The notes beneath the pieces were generated by a model. It searched no databases, was not told the DNA's origin, and saw only the letters and a program-made list of their open reading frames with translations. A DNA stretch of 63,051 bases from CAZUTO01 sp964623085 (lineage in GTDB: Bacteria > Pseudomonadota > Gammaproteobacteria > Pseudomonadales > GM7GCV1), in contig CAZUTO010000010.1 of the NCBI GenBank assembly GCA_964623085.1, positions 1 to 63,051 on the forward strand, written 5' to 3'. Positions 36,026 through 44,664 of the stretch are shown one piece after another; within the stretch, counting starts at the first letter, position 1; each line of letters begins with the position of its first letter. The translations under genes were made by a program, and so were the position numbers.

Positions 36026-37108
36026 TTAAGGTAACTGATCAGCTATCGTCAAATCAATAGGCGCTTCAATCTCTGCAAGCGTAATCGGTCCGTAGACAAC
36101 TTCATAATCACCTGATTGCGCCGTCGGCTGACCACTAAAACTGACACGTGCCACAATCTCAAGGCTAGGAAAATTAGCCAAGCTCTGCCCCGGAATCATC
36201 ACGCTAGAATCGTCCATATAAAACTCGGTGGGCAATGTGCCTACTGTTGTTCTCTCTACCACTATCGGCATTGGTGGCCCACCGGCTTGGCGAATAAAAA
36301 CAAATAATGTGGTCGCTGGCGGCACTGAAATACCATCAGCCAAAGCAACATTGACACGAATACCTTCCGACGATGTCTCTTCAACACCTCCCTGCGCAGG
36401 ACTCGCAGCGACAGACGTCGAGCCTGACTGAGCCTGGTTCTGAGCTTGGGCCTGAGCAATGGTCGCACGCATGGCCTGAGCATCCGGAGAATTTGCGGGC
36501 AAGCCGATAAGGGCACGCTCCCAAAACTGAACTGCGCTATCAAACTGTCCTGTTCGATAAGACATGATCCCAAGAATGCCCATTATTGTTGGCTGATTCG
36601 GTGCTTTTTCAAGAACCTGATCAATCAGCGATCTCACCGTGTCTGTCAGATTATATTCAGCAGCAAGAAACTCGGCTTCCGTTTGCCTTGCGAGAAGACT
36701 GACATCCCCAGGTGCGAGTGCGTATGCTCGAGCATAAGATTCAGCCGCCTCTGGATGACGCGCCAGCGCGGTCTGTTGCGTTCCAAGAAGATACCAATAT
36801 TCTGGCTTTTCCGGATAGGCCCGTGTGGCCGATTCAAACTCACGCACCAATTCTATCGTCTTTGCTCGAGAGGCTTCTGGATTAGCAGCTGCCTCCTCAG
36901 CCAAACTCGTCATCTTCGCTTGTATACCCAGTTCTTTCTCTGCACCTAATTGCTGGTACAAAAATAAACTAACAAAACAAACAAGCCCCAGCACTGCCCA
37001 AAAATATTTCGGCTTAGAATCGGACTGACCATTAACTCGGAGAGAAAACACCAAGATCGCCCCTAGGCTGAGAAATAACATACCTAAAACTGCCAACCAA
37101 AAATTCAT
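36026..37108 (-). CDS. ccmI: cytochrome c biogenesis protein CcmI
   Basis: This is part of the system I cytochrome c maturation machinery and thought to present apocytochrome to the ligation complex. It has 360 residues with two membrane helices (about 3-22 and 34-52) around a short loop, TPR-like repeats at about 95-210 (WYLLGTQQTALARHPEAAES), a Ser/Gln linker and a C-terminal beta domain (LFVFIRQAGGPPMPIVVERT) as in the fused CcmH/CycH C-terminus. Its ATG overlaps the ccmH stop by one base. Confidence 0.92.
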   Translation of the reverse strand: MNFWLAVLGMLFLSLGAILVFSLRVNGQSDSKPKYFWAVLGLVCFVSLFLYQQLGAEKELGIQAKMTSLAEEAAANPEASRAKTIELVREFESATRAYPEKPEYWYLLGTQQTALARHPEAAESYARAYALAPGDVSLLARQTEAEFLAAEYNLTDTVRSLIDQVLEKAPNQPTIMGILGIMSYRTGQFDSAVQFWERALIGLPANSPDAQAMRATIAQAQAQNQAQSGSTSVAASPAQGGVEETSSEGIRVNVALADGISVPPATTLFVFIRQAGGPPMPIVVERTTVGTLPTEFYMDDSSVMIPGQSLANFPSLEIVARVSFSGQPTAQSGDYEVVYGPITLAEIEAPIDLTIADQLP

Positions 37109-37554
37109 TACACCGCTCCGGGCCTGTCTTCATCCACTACTTCGCCTTCATCAACACCAGCGCTGGCCGCTCTAACAGCAAACACTGCGACTACAATTCC
37201 AATAACAAGCAAAAAAACAGGGACTAACCACACCCATAGCGTCACACCCGATACCGGAGGCCGATAGAGAACAAAATCACCATATCGAGCGACTAAAAAA
37301 TCTTTGATCTCAGTGTCGGTTCGGCCCGCTTCCAACATCACTCTCACCTCTCGGCGTAAATCCTGAGCGATGACAGAATCTGACCCTGCCAAATTCTGAT
37401 TTTGACACTTTGGACAACGCAATTCTTCAATTAGCCCGTTGTAGCGTTTTTGCAGCACCTCAGTAGACAGCGGCTCTAGCTCAACAACCGCATAGGCTGA
37501 TACCACCCATAAGAACAGTGTCATAACAGCTACTATATAATTGCGCTTGCTCAT
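37108..37554 (-). CDS. ccmH: cytochrome c-type biogenesis protein CcmH
   Basis: The protein has 148 residues from the ATG at 37552-37554, which follows a G-rich ribosome site and leaves 13 bases after ccmG. The open frame extends to 37632, but that would overlap ccmG and hide the signal peptide. The motif LRCPKCQNQNLAGSDS contains the two redox cysteines (residues 47 and 50 from this start) that reduce apocytochrome thiols. A C-terminal membrane helix is at about 105-125. It is the short CcmH, with the TPR part encoded separately as ccmI. Confidence 0.93.
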   Translation of the reverse strand: MSKRNYIVAVMTLFLWVVSAYAVVELEPLSTEVLQKRYNGLIEELRCPKCQNQNLAGSDSVIAQDLRREVRVMLEAGRTDTEIKDFLVARYGDFVLYRPPVSGVTLWVWLVPVFLLVIGIVVAVFAVRAASAGVDEGEVVDEDRPGAV

Positions 37555-37567
37555 TCCCACCCCTGCA

Positions 37568-38113
37568 CTATTTGCCTGCTTCAGAGACGAGTTGCTGATA
37601 AAGCGGTTGAATCTCGCCCCAAACTCGCTCATCGACCACCCCTACTCTTTTGTATCGAATGACCCCATCCGCATCAAGCAGATAGGTCTCAGGTGCACCA
37701 TACACACCTAGATCAATACCGAGCCGACCATCTGGATCAAAAATATGGAAATCATAAAAATCGCCAAATTGGCCTAACCAGCGCTTAGCATTTTCCCGTG
37801 TATCTTTGTAATTCAGCCCAACAACACGAACGCCTTTTTCGGACAGACCGGCAAGAAATGGGTGTTCATAAACACATGAAGGGCACCAAGAAGCCCAGAT
37901 ATTTACCAAGGTAACTTCACCATTTGCCACTGCCGATACGCTCAGAGCATCACCTTGTAGGGAATCAAGTTCGAAACTTGGGAATGGCTGATCGATAAGC
38001 ACCGAGGCAAGCTCGTCATTTGGCCGTTCTTTACGAACTTCCAGCGCATAGAAAAAGAAACTCGCCAGCACCGCAAAAAGAACCAACGGAAGATAAAGGA
38101 CAAACCGACTCAT
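37568..38113 (-). CDS. ccmG: thiol:disulfide interchange protein CcmG/DsbE
   Basis: This is a membrane-anchored thioredoxin-like reductant for cytochrome c maturation. It has 181 residues with an N-terminal anchor (about 4-22), the active site WCPSC with Cys77 and Cys80, and the CcmG/DsbE signatures DLGVYGAPETYLLDADGVI and YKRVGVVD. It is four bases after ccmF. Confidence 0.96.
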   Translation of the reverse strand: MSRFVLYLPLVLFAVLASFFFYALEVRKERPNDELASVLIDQPFPSFELDSLQGDALSVSAVANGEVTLVNIWASWCPSCVYEHPFLAGLSEKGVRVVGLNYKDTRENAKRWLGQFGDFYDFHIFDPDGRLGIDLGVYGAPETYLLDADGVIRYKRVGVVDERVWGEIQPLYQQLVSEAGK

Positions 38114-38117
38114 CGTA

Positions 38118-40094
38118 TTAAGCTTCTATCGGAGCAAAATTCGCAGTTAATTCTTCTTGCTTTGGTTTAGATCGATAGCGACGATCGAAAACAGAAACAA
38201 CCGCGCCTATTGCCATTAATGCTGCCCCGTACCAAACCCATCGAACAAAGGGCTTCACATACAACCTAATCGACCAAGCACCGTCTTCAAGTGGCTCTCC
38301 CATCGAAACATAGAGGTCTCGCCATAAATTGCCCACTATTCCTGCCTCAGTCATTGTTTGACCGCCAGCCAAATAGGTTCGTTTTTGCGGGAATATATCG
38401 GCGATATGCGCGCCATCTCTGGTGATCGACATAATCCCTTCTTCCGCCACGTAGTTCGGCCCCATCACACGGTGATACTGATCCAAACTAAATAAATAAC
38501 CATTGACTTCAAATTCATCGCCCGCTTCCATTCGCACATCCTTTTGTACACTGAGTGCCACAGTAAATGTAACACCGACAAGCAATACTGCGACACCTAA
38601 ATGCGCCAATTGCATACCCCAGTAGGCAAATTTCAATCGCTTTAAACCACCAAGAAAACTGGGTGCGTTCCGTACCTGGTTTTTAATATCCTGAAACTGA
38701 TGACCCAGTATCCAAAGAGCCAAAAGACTGCCGAAAAAAATAAGTACTGAAAAACCAGAAGTCAGCAAAAAGCTGATCAGAACCGAGGCAATCAATGCGG
38801 CAACACCAGGGATAGTCATCTTCTTTTTGATTTCTTGAACACTGTCGCGCTTCCAGCGGAAATTTTGACCCGGCGCCAAAATCAGTATCAATGGAGAAAA
38901 GACCAGAGCTGCAAACAAATTAAAGTATGGCGGTCCAACCGAAACAGAACCTAGATTGAGCATATCAATCACCAACGGATACAACGTACCCAGCAAAACG
39001 ACCGCCGCCATTAAGGCGAACAGGACGTTATTAACCAGTAGTCCCGTCTCTCTGGAAACCACTTCAAAACCACCGCTGGGTTGCATATGCCTAAGTCGCG
39101 TGGCGTAGAGGAACAATGAACCACCGACAACAATGGTCAGGAAGGCTAGAATAAATAGTCCACGTTCAGGGTCAGAAGCAAACGCGTGAACAGATGTAAG
39201 TACACCGGACCGCACGAGAAATGCACCGAGCAAACTTAAACTAAAGGCACCAAGCGACAGCAATAGCGTCCAGCGCTTAAACATATCGCGCTTCTCTGAA
39301 ACCGCGAGGCTGTGAACCAATGCGGTTCCTAATAGCCAAGGCATCAGTGAAGCATTTTCCACAGGATCCCAAAACCACCAGCCACCCCAGCCCAATTCGT
39401 AGTATGCCCACCAGCTCCCCAGTGCGATACCAACCGTGAGAAAAGCCCAAGCTGCGTTAGTCCAAGGACGAACCCATCGAGCAAGATCTGCATCCAATCG
39501 GCCCAAAATAAGTGCCGCGATGGCAAAACTAAAAGCAACAGAAAATCCGACATACCCCATATAAAGCATAGGTGGATGGACAATGAGACCAAAGTCTTGC
39601 AGCAATGGATTAAGGTCAGCGCCTTCGGGTTGAGGAAAAGGCAAAAGCCGTAAAAAAGGACTGGATGTATAAAGAATAAAAAGTAGAAACCCGATCATCA
39701 GCGCAGCTTGAATAGAAAGCACAATGGCTCTCAGTTCAACTGGCAAATTCCCACTGCGCATAGCGACAGCGAAGCTCCATCCAGCCAAAACCAGCACCCA
39801 GAGCAGCATAGAACCCTCATGAGCACCCCAAACCGCAGAGATTTTGTAATACCAAGGAAGCAGGGAGTTCGAATTTCTTGCTGCGTAGGCGACAGAAAAG
39901 TCGTCCTCGAGGAATGTCCATATCAGCAATGCAAAGCTGGTAAGTAGCAAGAAAAATACGAGCGATGCCAAAGGCACCGCCATACGCATGGAAAACTGGT
40001 CAGCTTTTGCGACGCCCCAGAGGGGCAAAGCCATTTGTAGTAAAGAAAAGCAAAGCGCGAGGATAATCGCAAAAAGGCCTAATTCAGGAATCAT
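38118..40094 (-). CDS. ccmF: cytochrome c heme lyase subunit CcmF
   Basis: This is an integral membrane protein of the heme ligation complex. It has 658 residues with about 15 hydrophobic helices. The WWD heme-handling signature is GWGGWWFWDPVENASLMPWL near residue 235, preceded by VHPPMLYMGYVGF. It is first in ccmF-ccmG-ccmH-ccmI. ccmABCDE are not in this window and must lie elsewhere if system I is complete. Confidence 0.97.
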   Translation of the reverse strand: MIPELGLFAIILALCFSLLQMALPLWGVAKADQFSMRMAVPLASLVFFLLLTSFALLIWTFLEDDFSVAYAARNSNSLLPWYYKISAVWGAHEGSMLLWVLVLAGWSFAVAMRSGNLPVELRAIVLSIQAALMIGFLLFILYTSSPFLRLLPFPQPEGADLNPLLQDFGLIVHPPMLYMGYVGFSVAFSFAIAALILGRLDADLARWVRPWTNAAWAFLTVGIALGSWWAYYELGWGGWWFWDPVENASLMPWLLGTALVHSLAVSEKRDMFKRWTLLLSLGAFSLSLLGAFLVRSGVLTSVHAFASDPERGLFILAFLTIVVGGSLFLYATRLRHMQPSGGFEVVSRETGLLVNNVLFALMAAVVLLGTLYPLVIDMLNLGSVSVGPPYFNLFAALVFSPLILILAPGQNFRWKRDSVQEIKKKMTIPGVAALIASVLISFLLTSGFSVLIFFGSLLALWILGHQFQDIKNQVRNAPSFLGGLKRLKFAYWGMQLAHLGVAVLLVGVTFTVALSVQKDVRMEAGDEFEVNGYLFSLDQYHRVMGPNYVAEEGIMSITRDGAHIADIFPQKRTYLAGGQTMTEAGIVGNLWRDLYVSMGEPLEDGAWSIRLYVKPFVRWVWYGAALMAIGAVVSVFDRRYRSKPKQEELTANFAPIEA

Positions 40095-40146
40095 TTAGAT
40101 TAACTAAAGTACTAATGCAGCGCGATTATAGCTGCAAAAAGCCCTG

Positions 40147-40180
40147 AAAAACATGCCATGCTCAATTACGAGCAAGGCAT
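40147..40180 (-). terminator. probable terminator after the small acidic protein gene
   Basis: ATGCC-AT-GCTC (40153-40163) and GAGC-AA-GGCAT (40170-40180) form two five-base-pair stems joined by one mismatch, loop of six. On the minus strand it is followed by GTTTTT. It separates the small gene at 40191 from ccmF. Confidence 0.6.
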
Positions 40181-40190
40181 AGTCTAAACG

Positions 40191-40364
40191 CTAGTAGAAA
40201 TCGTATTCCTCATGCAAACGCATTACGGCTAGCTCTTCCAATTTTTCTTCTACTCGCTGGCGACCATCGCAAGTGGATAATTTCTTAGCAATTTTCTGCT
40301 CTTCAACTAATTCTTCAACTTCGCCACCGACACCTTCTTCAAAATCGATAATTTCATCATTCAT
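40191..40364 (-). CDS. small acidic protein, unknown
   Basis: The protein has 57 residues, very acidic at the start (MNDEIIDFEEGVGGEVEELV) and helical-looking in the second half (GRQRVEEKLEELAVMRLHEE), ending in YDFY. The start ATG follows GGGGTG at normal spacing. A hairpin with T run follows the stop, so the gene has its own expression signals. The second half loosely recalls the small PA3496-type proteins of Pseudomonas (arginine-start helix ending in acidic/aromatic residues), but I would not assign it. No signal peptide. Confidence 0.6.
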   Translation of the reverse strand: MNDEIIDFEEGVGGEVEELVEEQKIAKKLSTCDGRQRVEEKLEELAVMRLHEEYDFY

Positions 40365-40570
40365 AAGTCACCCCAAAATATAAGGTCGTTATTCTTAAGA
40401 CAGCAACGAAGAGCAAATCGCTCATGTGCCAGCATTTCAAAAAGTAAATACAAATGGGCTCGTGCGGTAATGAAACAGGCCATATCTCGCACCACCTGAT
40501 TGCCAAATTATCGCTAGCAACAGGGGTGGTCAATGACCCAAAAAACGATTTTGCGTACTAGTTACGGTTT

Positions 40571-41221
40571 TTAATTATTGGGGGGTGTGAAAACGGAATT
40601 AGTCGACAATATTTCACCATCATAGAAGGGCAAATCATCGGCGGTATCGATATCTCTGAGAGGTTTTAGTAGCTGCACTGGGCAAGCATTTTGTTCCGCA
40701 ATAGCTAGTGTACGCACCAAAACTTGGCCTGTTCCCCAAGGAATATCATGGAAAAGAAATGCATTGATTCGGCGAAAACCCAGAAGTACGTAACCACCAT
40801 CCAAGGCCGGACCAATAACTAATTCTTTTCCAGAATCAAGTATTTGCATCGCTTTTGAAAGGTAACTTCTATCTATTTCTGGGCAATCTGACCCTATCAA
40901 AATCAACCAGTCACTAGGCTCAGGATGCATCAACGCAGTAGACGCTGCGTTTAACATTCTTTCACCCAGCTCGTCTCCGTTCTGTTCATTAAGACTAATA
41001 GGAAACTCTGATACAAGTGATCGCCAGAGCACATGCTCAGCATTCCCCGTATGCCAAACATCGACAGGAGCTACTTCAGATTGAACAGCCGTTCGAACGA
41101 CTGAACTGACCAACTGGGAATGCAATTGATAGCAACCCTCTTCTCCAAGAACCGGCTGCAAGCGCGTTTTAACCTTTCCCAGTTCTGGCGTTCGCGCGAA
41201 TATCAGAATTCTGCCGCTCAA
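40571..41221 (-). CDS. TIGR04282-type arsenosugar biosynthesis glycosyltransferase-like protein
   Basis: The protein has 216 residues with a nucleotide-sugar transferase-like fold. FARTPELGKVKTRLQPVLG at residues 8-26 and LIGSDCPEIDRSYL, GPALDGGYVLLG and IPWGTGQVL are hallmarks of the family annotated TIGR04282 (formerly DUF2064). The family travels with ArsS and TIGR04283 proteins in clusters linked to arsenosugar formation. The reaction is not proven. Its start overlaps the TIGR04283 gene by four bases. Confidence 0.88.
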   Translation of the reverse strand: MSGRILIFARTPELGKVKTRLQPVLGEEGCYQLHSQLVSSVVRTAVQSEVAPVDVWHTGNAEHVLWRSLVSEFPISLNEQNGDELGERMLNAASTALMHPEPSDWLILIGSDCPEIDRSYLSKAMQILDSGKELVIGPALDGGYVLLGFRRINAFLFHDIPWGTGQVLVRTLAIAEQNACPVQLLKPLRDIDTADDLPFYDGEILSTNSVFTPPNN

Positions 41222-41907
41222 GAGTAAGGCCGATAGGATTTAGAGAAAAAGCGCGGAGGAATACCAACTGAATAGGCCAAGCGCAGCGCCCACATTAAAA
41301 GGATGGTTCTGAAAATACCTCTTTCTTCCCATCTACGGCTTGATGAAACAACGTCGGCCGCTATCAATTTTGGTGGCATAAGGCGCCCCAAACATTTTGA
41401 AAGCGCTACATCTTCCAACAGCGGAATATCGGGAAAGCCGCCTATATCACGAAAGACGTCAGCTCGAACAATCTGGCACTGATCACCAGTCACACAACCG
41501 ATAATCTTGGTGCGCAGATTAATCATCCTCTCAATAAGGCGGAAAATAGAAGCCGAACCAGTCAAACGCAAATAAAAGTTTCCCCACATAGGTGCCGTTC
41601 CTGCCCAAGAACGCAACGCGGGTTCAAAGTTCTTTGGTAGATAGGTATCTGCATGAAGGAAAAGAAGGTATTTGCCAGATGCTGCTTTGGCCCCTGCGTT
41701 CATCTGATAAGATCGGCCTCTAGAGGCTGTAAGCAATGTGTCTGCATAGTTGACAGCCATATCTGGCGTGGAATCGCTGCTACCACCATCCACGACAATC
41801 AACTCAGCGCTGGGTGCGACTTCACGTACTCTTGCCAGACTCTTTTGAACCAATCCTTCTTCGTTCAGAACCGGAACAATAATTGAAAGTTCGATACCGG
41901 GCTTCAT
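41218..41907 (-). CDS. TIGR04283-type arsenosugar biosynthesis glycosyltransferase
   Basis: This is a family 2 glycosyltransferase of 229 residues. It opens with ELSIIVPVLNEEGLVQKSL, then ELIVVDGGSSDSTPD (nucleotide site) and LLFLHADTYLPKNF (DxD-like HAD). CVTGDQCQIVRADVFRDIGG and a hydrophobic C-terminal stretch match the TIGR04283 family. It is in the same run as ArsS, 22 bases downstream of it, and coupled to the TIGR04282 gene. Confidence 0.88.
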   Translation of the reverse strand: MKPGIELSIIVPVLNEEGLVQKSLARVREVAPSAELIVVDGGSSDSTPDMAVNYADTLLTASRGRSYQMNAGAKAASGKYLLFLHADTYLPKNFEPALRSWAGTAPMWGNFYLRLTGSASIFRLIERMINLRTKIIGCVTGDQCQIVRADVFRDIGGFPDIPLLEDVALSKCLGRLMPPKLIAADVVSSSRRWEERGIFRTILLMWALRLAYSVGIPPRFFSKSYRPYS

Positions 41908-41929
41908 TTAGATCAAATTAAATGATCAG

Positions 41930-42934
41930 TTAACCCAAAGCACCGCCACAGCTACTACCTTGACCAGCTGTGCAACCATAGCAGTGCTCACCTACGGCAA
42001 TATCATGGCCTTCAATTTGCATGGAAAATAGATCCCGCAGATGCAGCTGAACATTATCAGAGGCAATAAGCTCAGAACTATTTGCTGTCTTCGCTTTGCT
42101 ATCAGTGCCCTCGATGGGCATGTTTAGCATTTGATTAAAATCACAGTCGTAAATATAGCCTTGCCAATCCACACTCAGTGTATTTCTGCACATGAGTGTC
42201 TGGAGATTCTCCTTTGCATAACTATCACGCAGCAGGTTCATATAGTTGTCATACTCACCCTTGGCAAGCAACGCTCCACCAAACCGTTTTATCGGCATAT
42301 TCGTGATCGTCAAAAGACTATTGAACTCGATTTTATGTTCATCCCAGAGGGTTCGTTTGTACTCGGCTTCGAGCATATCCTGCGGCGGCGGTAAAAATGC
42401 ACCATTAGGATTGTATACGAGGTCCAACTGAAGCTCTGGCGAACGACCATAGCCCTGCTCATTCAATCGCTTCAGCCCTTTAATACTCTGCTCAAATACT
42501 CCTTTCCCACGCTGTTCGCGAACATTTTGTTCGCTGTAACATGGCAAAGACGCCACCACTGTGACTTTGTGCTTAGCCAAAAACTCAGCCAAATCTTCAT
42601 AACCGGGCTCTTCTAGAATCGTCAAATTGCAACGATCAATCACCTCAACATCATATTCGGATACCCGCTCGACCAAACGCTTAAACTCTGGATTCATCTC
42701 TGGCGCACCACCTGTGACATCCAGTATTTTTGCATCACTAAACTTTAGATACTCCACCACCAGATCAACGTTTTCAGCAGACATAAGTTCAGTGCGAGTA
42801 GGACCAGCATTCACATGACAGTGTGTGCAACTAAGGTTGCAGAGATATCCCAGATTGACCTGAAGAATATCAAGCTTAGATCGTTTAACCTGAGGAAACG
42901 TCGTTGGTAGCAACAACGGCCGAGTATCGAGCAT
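41930..42934 (-). CDS. arsS: arsenosugar biosynthesis radical SAM protein ArsS
   Basis: The protein has 334 residues. The radical SAM cluster motif CxxxCxxC is at Cys32, Cys36 and Cys39 (LCNLSCTHCHVNAGP). The C-terminal region has further cysteines in LMCRNTLSVDWQGYIYDCDF and the terminal EHCYGCTAGQGSSCGGALG, as in the ArsS/DUF3641 family. ArsS joins the 5'-deoxyadenosyl group to dimethylarsenite on the route to arsenosugars. No arsM methyltransferase or ars regulator is in the window, so methylated arsenic must come from elsewhere. Confidence 0.92.
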   Translation of the reverse strand: MLDTRPLLLPTTFPQVKRSKLDILQVNLGYLCNLSCTHCHVNAGPTRTELMSAENVDLVVEYLKFSDAKILDVTGGAPEMNPEFKRLVERVSEYDVEVIDRCNLTILEEPGYEDLAEFLAKHKVTVVASLPCYSEQNVREQRGKGVFEQSIKGLKRLNEQGYGRSPELQLDLVYNPNGAFLPPPQDMLEAEYKRTLWDEHKIEFNSLLTITNMPIKRFGGALLAKGEYDNYMNLLRDSYAKENLQTLMCRNTLSVDWQGYIYDCDFNQMLNMPIEGTDSKAKTANSSELIASDNVQLHLRDLFSMQIEGHDIAVGEHCYGCTAGQGSSCGGALG

Positions 42935-43086
42935 ATTATGTCCTTAAGCCAAAGCAGCAAGACATCTGGTTTCAGACACATGCCTCAAAAATCACCGCTA
43001 TGAAATTTACAAGTTCAAACTACAATTCTATTCTATGGAGTCTAACTTAGAATGCAAAATTCCGCCCCAAAAGTGTCGATAAATCA

Positions 43087-43794
43087 ATGATTGTAGATTC
43101 AGGCGAAGCTATTGTGGTTTTAACGGGTGCTGGTGTGTCAGCAGAATCTGGGTTGCGCACCTTTCGCGACAACGACGGGCTTTGGGAAGATCACCGTATC
43201 GAAGATGTCGCCACGCCTGAGGCCTTTAGACGCGATGCAAAACTGGTACATCGGTTTTACAACATGCGACGTGCGCAACTGATGGATCCTGAATTGCAAC
43301 CCAACAAAGCACATCTAGCACTCGCCGAGTTTTCAAAACGTTGGAATGGTACATTCAACATCGTCACTCAAAACGTCGACAACTTGCACGAGCGAGCGGA
43401 TTCAAAAAACGTTATCCACATGCATGGAGAACTTCTGCAAAAACGCTGCAAAGACTCAGGCAATGTCTCTCTGTGCGAATCCGTTATCGAGCCTAATGAT
43501 CTTTGCGAATGCTGTGGTGTTCCAGGAAACCTTAGACCAAACATCGTTTGGTTTGGTGAAATGCCATTACACATGGAACTCATCGAAACTCTCCTTGCGC
43601 AATGCAGTTTGTTCGTATCCATTGGCACATCTGGCACGGTTTACCCTGCAGCGGGTTTTAAAGAAACAGCGAAAATGTACGGCGCAAAAACCGTTGAGTT
43701 AAACCTAGAACCTAGCGCCACTGCTAGCGGTTTTGATGAAACTCACTATGGCGCGGCGTCAGAGATTGTGCCCGCATTTTTTGATTCGCTTTAA
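43087..43794 (+). CDS. cobB: CobB-type sirtuin (NAD+-dependent protein deacylase)
   Basis: The protein has 235 residues. The NAD site is GAGVSAESGLRTFR at residues 14-27, TQNVDNLHERA follows, the catalytic His113 is in HMHGE, and zinc-binding cysteines occur in KRCKDSG and CECCG. Tyr58 and Arg61 in FYNMRRAQL match the Y-x-x-R pair of class III sirtuins, so desuccinylase activity beside deacetylase activity is likely. It is divergent from arsS. Confidence 0.94.
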   Translation: MIVDSGEAIVVLTGAGVSAESGLRTFRDNDGLWEDHRIEDVATPEAFRRDAKLVHRFYNMRRAQLMDPELQPNKAHLALAEFSKRWNGTFNIVTQNVDNLHERADSKNVIHMHGELLQKRCKDSGNVSLCESVIEPNDLCECCGVPGNLRPNIVWFGEMPLHMELIETLLAQCSLFVSIGTSGTVYPAAGFKETAKMYGAKTVELNLEPSATASGFDETHYGAASEIVPAFFDSL

Positions 43795-43834
43795 TTGAGA
43801 GCTGCCTCAGTGTTAATTGATAGTTACGTCAGTG

Positions 43835-44146
43835 CTAACCAGATTTACTACCGCCCATACAATTAGGTGAATCAGCCACTGTATTGCTCTTGGCCCACTC
43901 TTCTGGGCTATAGGTATGCAACGCTAAGGCGTGAATGGGATTACTCATATACTCACTAAGCGCACTATATACAGCCTGATGGCGTTTCACTTTATTCAAA
44001 CCCTCAAACTCTTGTGCAACCAACACCAACTTAAAGTGCGTTTCGGAATTAGGCGGTACCGAATGCATATGACTTTCGTTCACCAGCTCAATATGTACAG
44101 GAAGGAAACGCGCATTAATTAACTCAAAAACAGCTTGCTCAACCAT
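43835..44146 (-). CDS. BolA-family protein
   Basis: The protein has 103 residues from the ATG at 44144-44146, preceded by GGAG ten bases upstream. An upstream ATG would add 16 hydrophobic residues foreign to the family. BolA signatures are HIELVNESHMHSVPPNSETH and FKLVLVAQEFEGLNKVKRHQ, then NPIHALALHTYSPEEW. BolA proteins work with monothiol glutaredoxins in iron-sulfur trafficking and influence cell shape. The tail GGSKSG is not conserved. Convergent with cobB. Confidence 0.92.
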   Translation of the reverse strand: MVEQAVFELINARFLPVHIELVNESHMHSVPPNSETHFKLVLVAQEFEGLNKVKRHQAVYSALSEYMSNPIHALALHTYSPEEWAKSNTVADSPNCMGGSKSG

Positions 44147-44202
44147 CAGAAAAAAACTCCAAAAACCAACGAGTATTCTACCATCAGCAACCATAGCCAG
44201 TC

Positions 44203-44231
44203 TTGACTCACCTACCCTGCTTGCCTATAGT
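44203..44231 (+). promoter_or_regulatory. sigma-70 promoter of tRNA-Arg
   Basis: TTGACT (44203-44208) and TATAGT (44226-44231) are separated by exactly 17 bases and followed by a GC-rich discriminator (AGCGCGCC), as is usual for stable-RNA promoters under growth-rate control. The tRNA starts 48 bases after the -10 box. Confidence 0.8.
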
Positions 44232-44278
44232 AGCGCGCCTTTCTCGCAACCCATTGGCGGTAGCAGAAAACAGCATAT

Positions 44279-44355
44279 GCGCTTGTAGCTCAGCTGGATA
44301 GAGTACTCGGCTACGAACCGAGCGGTCGGAGGTTCGAATCCTCCCAAGCGCGCCA
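44279..44355 (+). tRNA. tRNA-Arg (anticodon ACG)
   Basis: A complete cloverleaf of 77 bases with encoded CCA: acceptor stem GCGCTTG/CAAGCGC, D arm with AGCTCAGCTGGATAGAG, anticodon stem CTCGG/CCGAG around loop CTACGAA, TTCGAAT in the T loop. The ACG anticodon becomes ICG after A-to-I editing and reads CGU, CGC and CGA. Confidence 0.98.
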
Positions 44356-44365
44356 TTTAAACAAA

Positions 44366-44391
44366 GCTCACCCAACGGGTGGGCTTTTTTT
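44366..44391 (+). terminator. intrinsic terminator of tRNA-Arg
   Basis: GCTCACCC (44366-44373), loop AAC, GGGTGGGC (44377-44384) give an eight-pair stem with one G-U pair, followed by seven T. It lies ten bases after the tRNA 3' end. Confidence 0.92.
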
Positions 44392-44664
44392 ATATCCGTG
44401 TTTTCGATGTTTTAAGCACCCTGACAATTAGTCGGCGCTTTCTTGCCCTAACTGAACCAACGAGAATGTCGTATCGGGGATGCCACCAACCACCTTCAGC
44501 CCGCAATCGCCCCATTCGGGCGGAACAACGTATTCAGATAGTTCCTGATACTGCAAAACGCGATATATTTCCCAGCGCTAATTGACTTCAATCTTAATTC
44601 CAACAGAATGGCGCGAAAGCGAAAACAAATACCAAACCTTCGGGGAAAACTGGAATCAAATACC

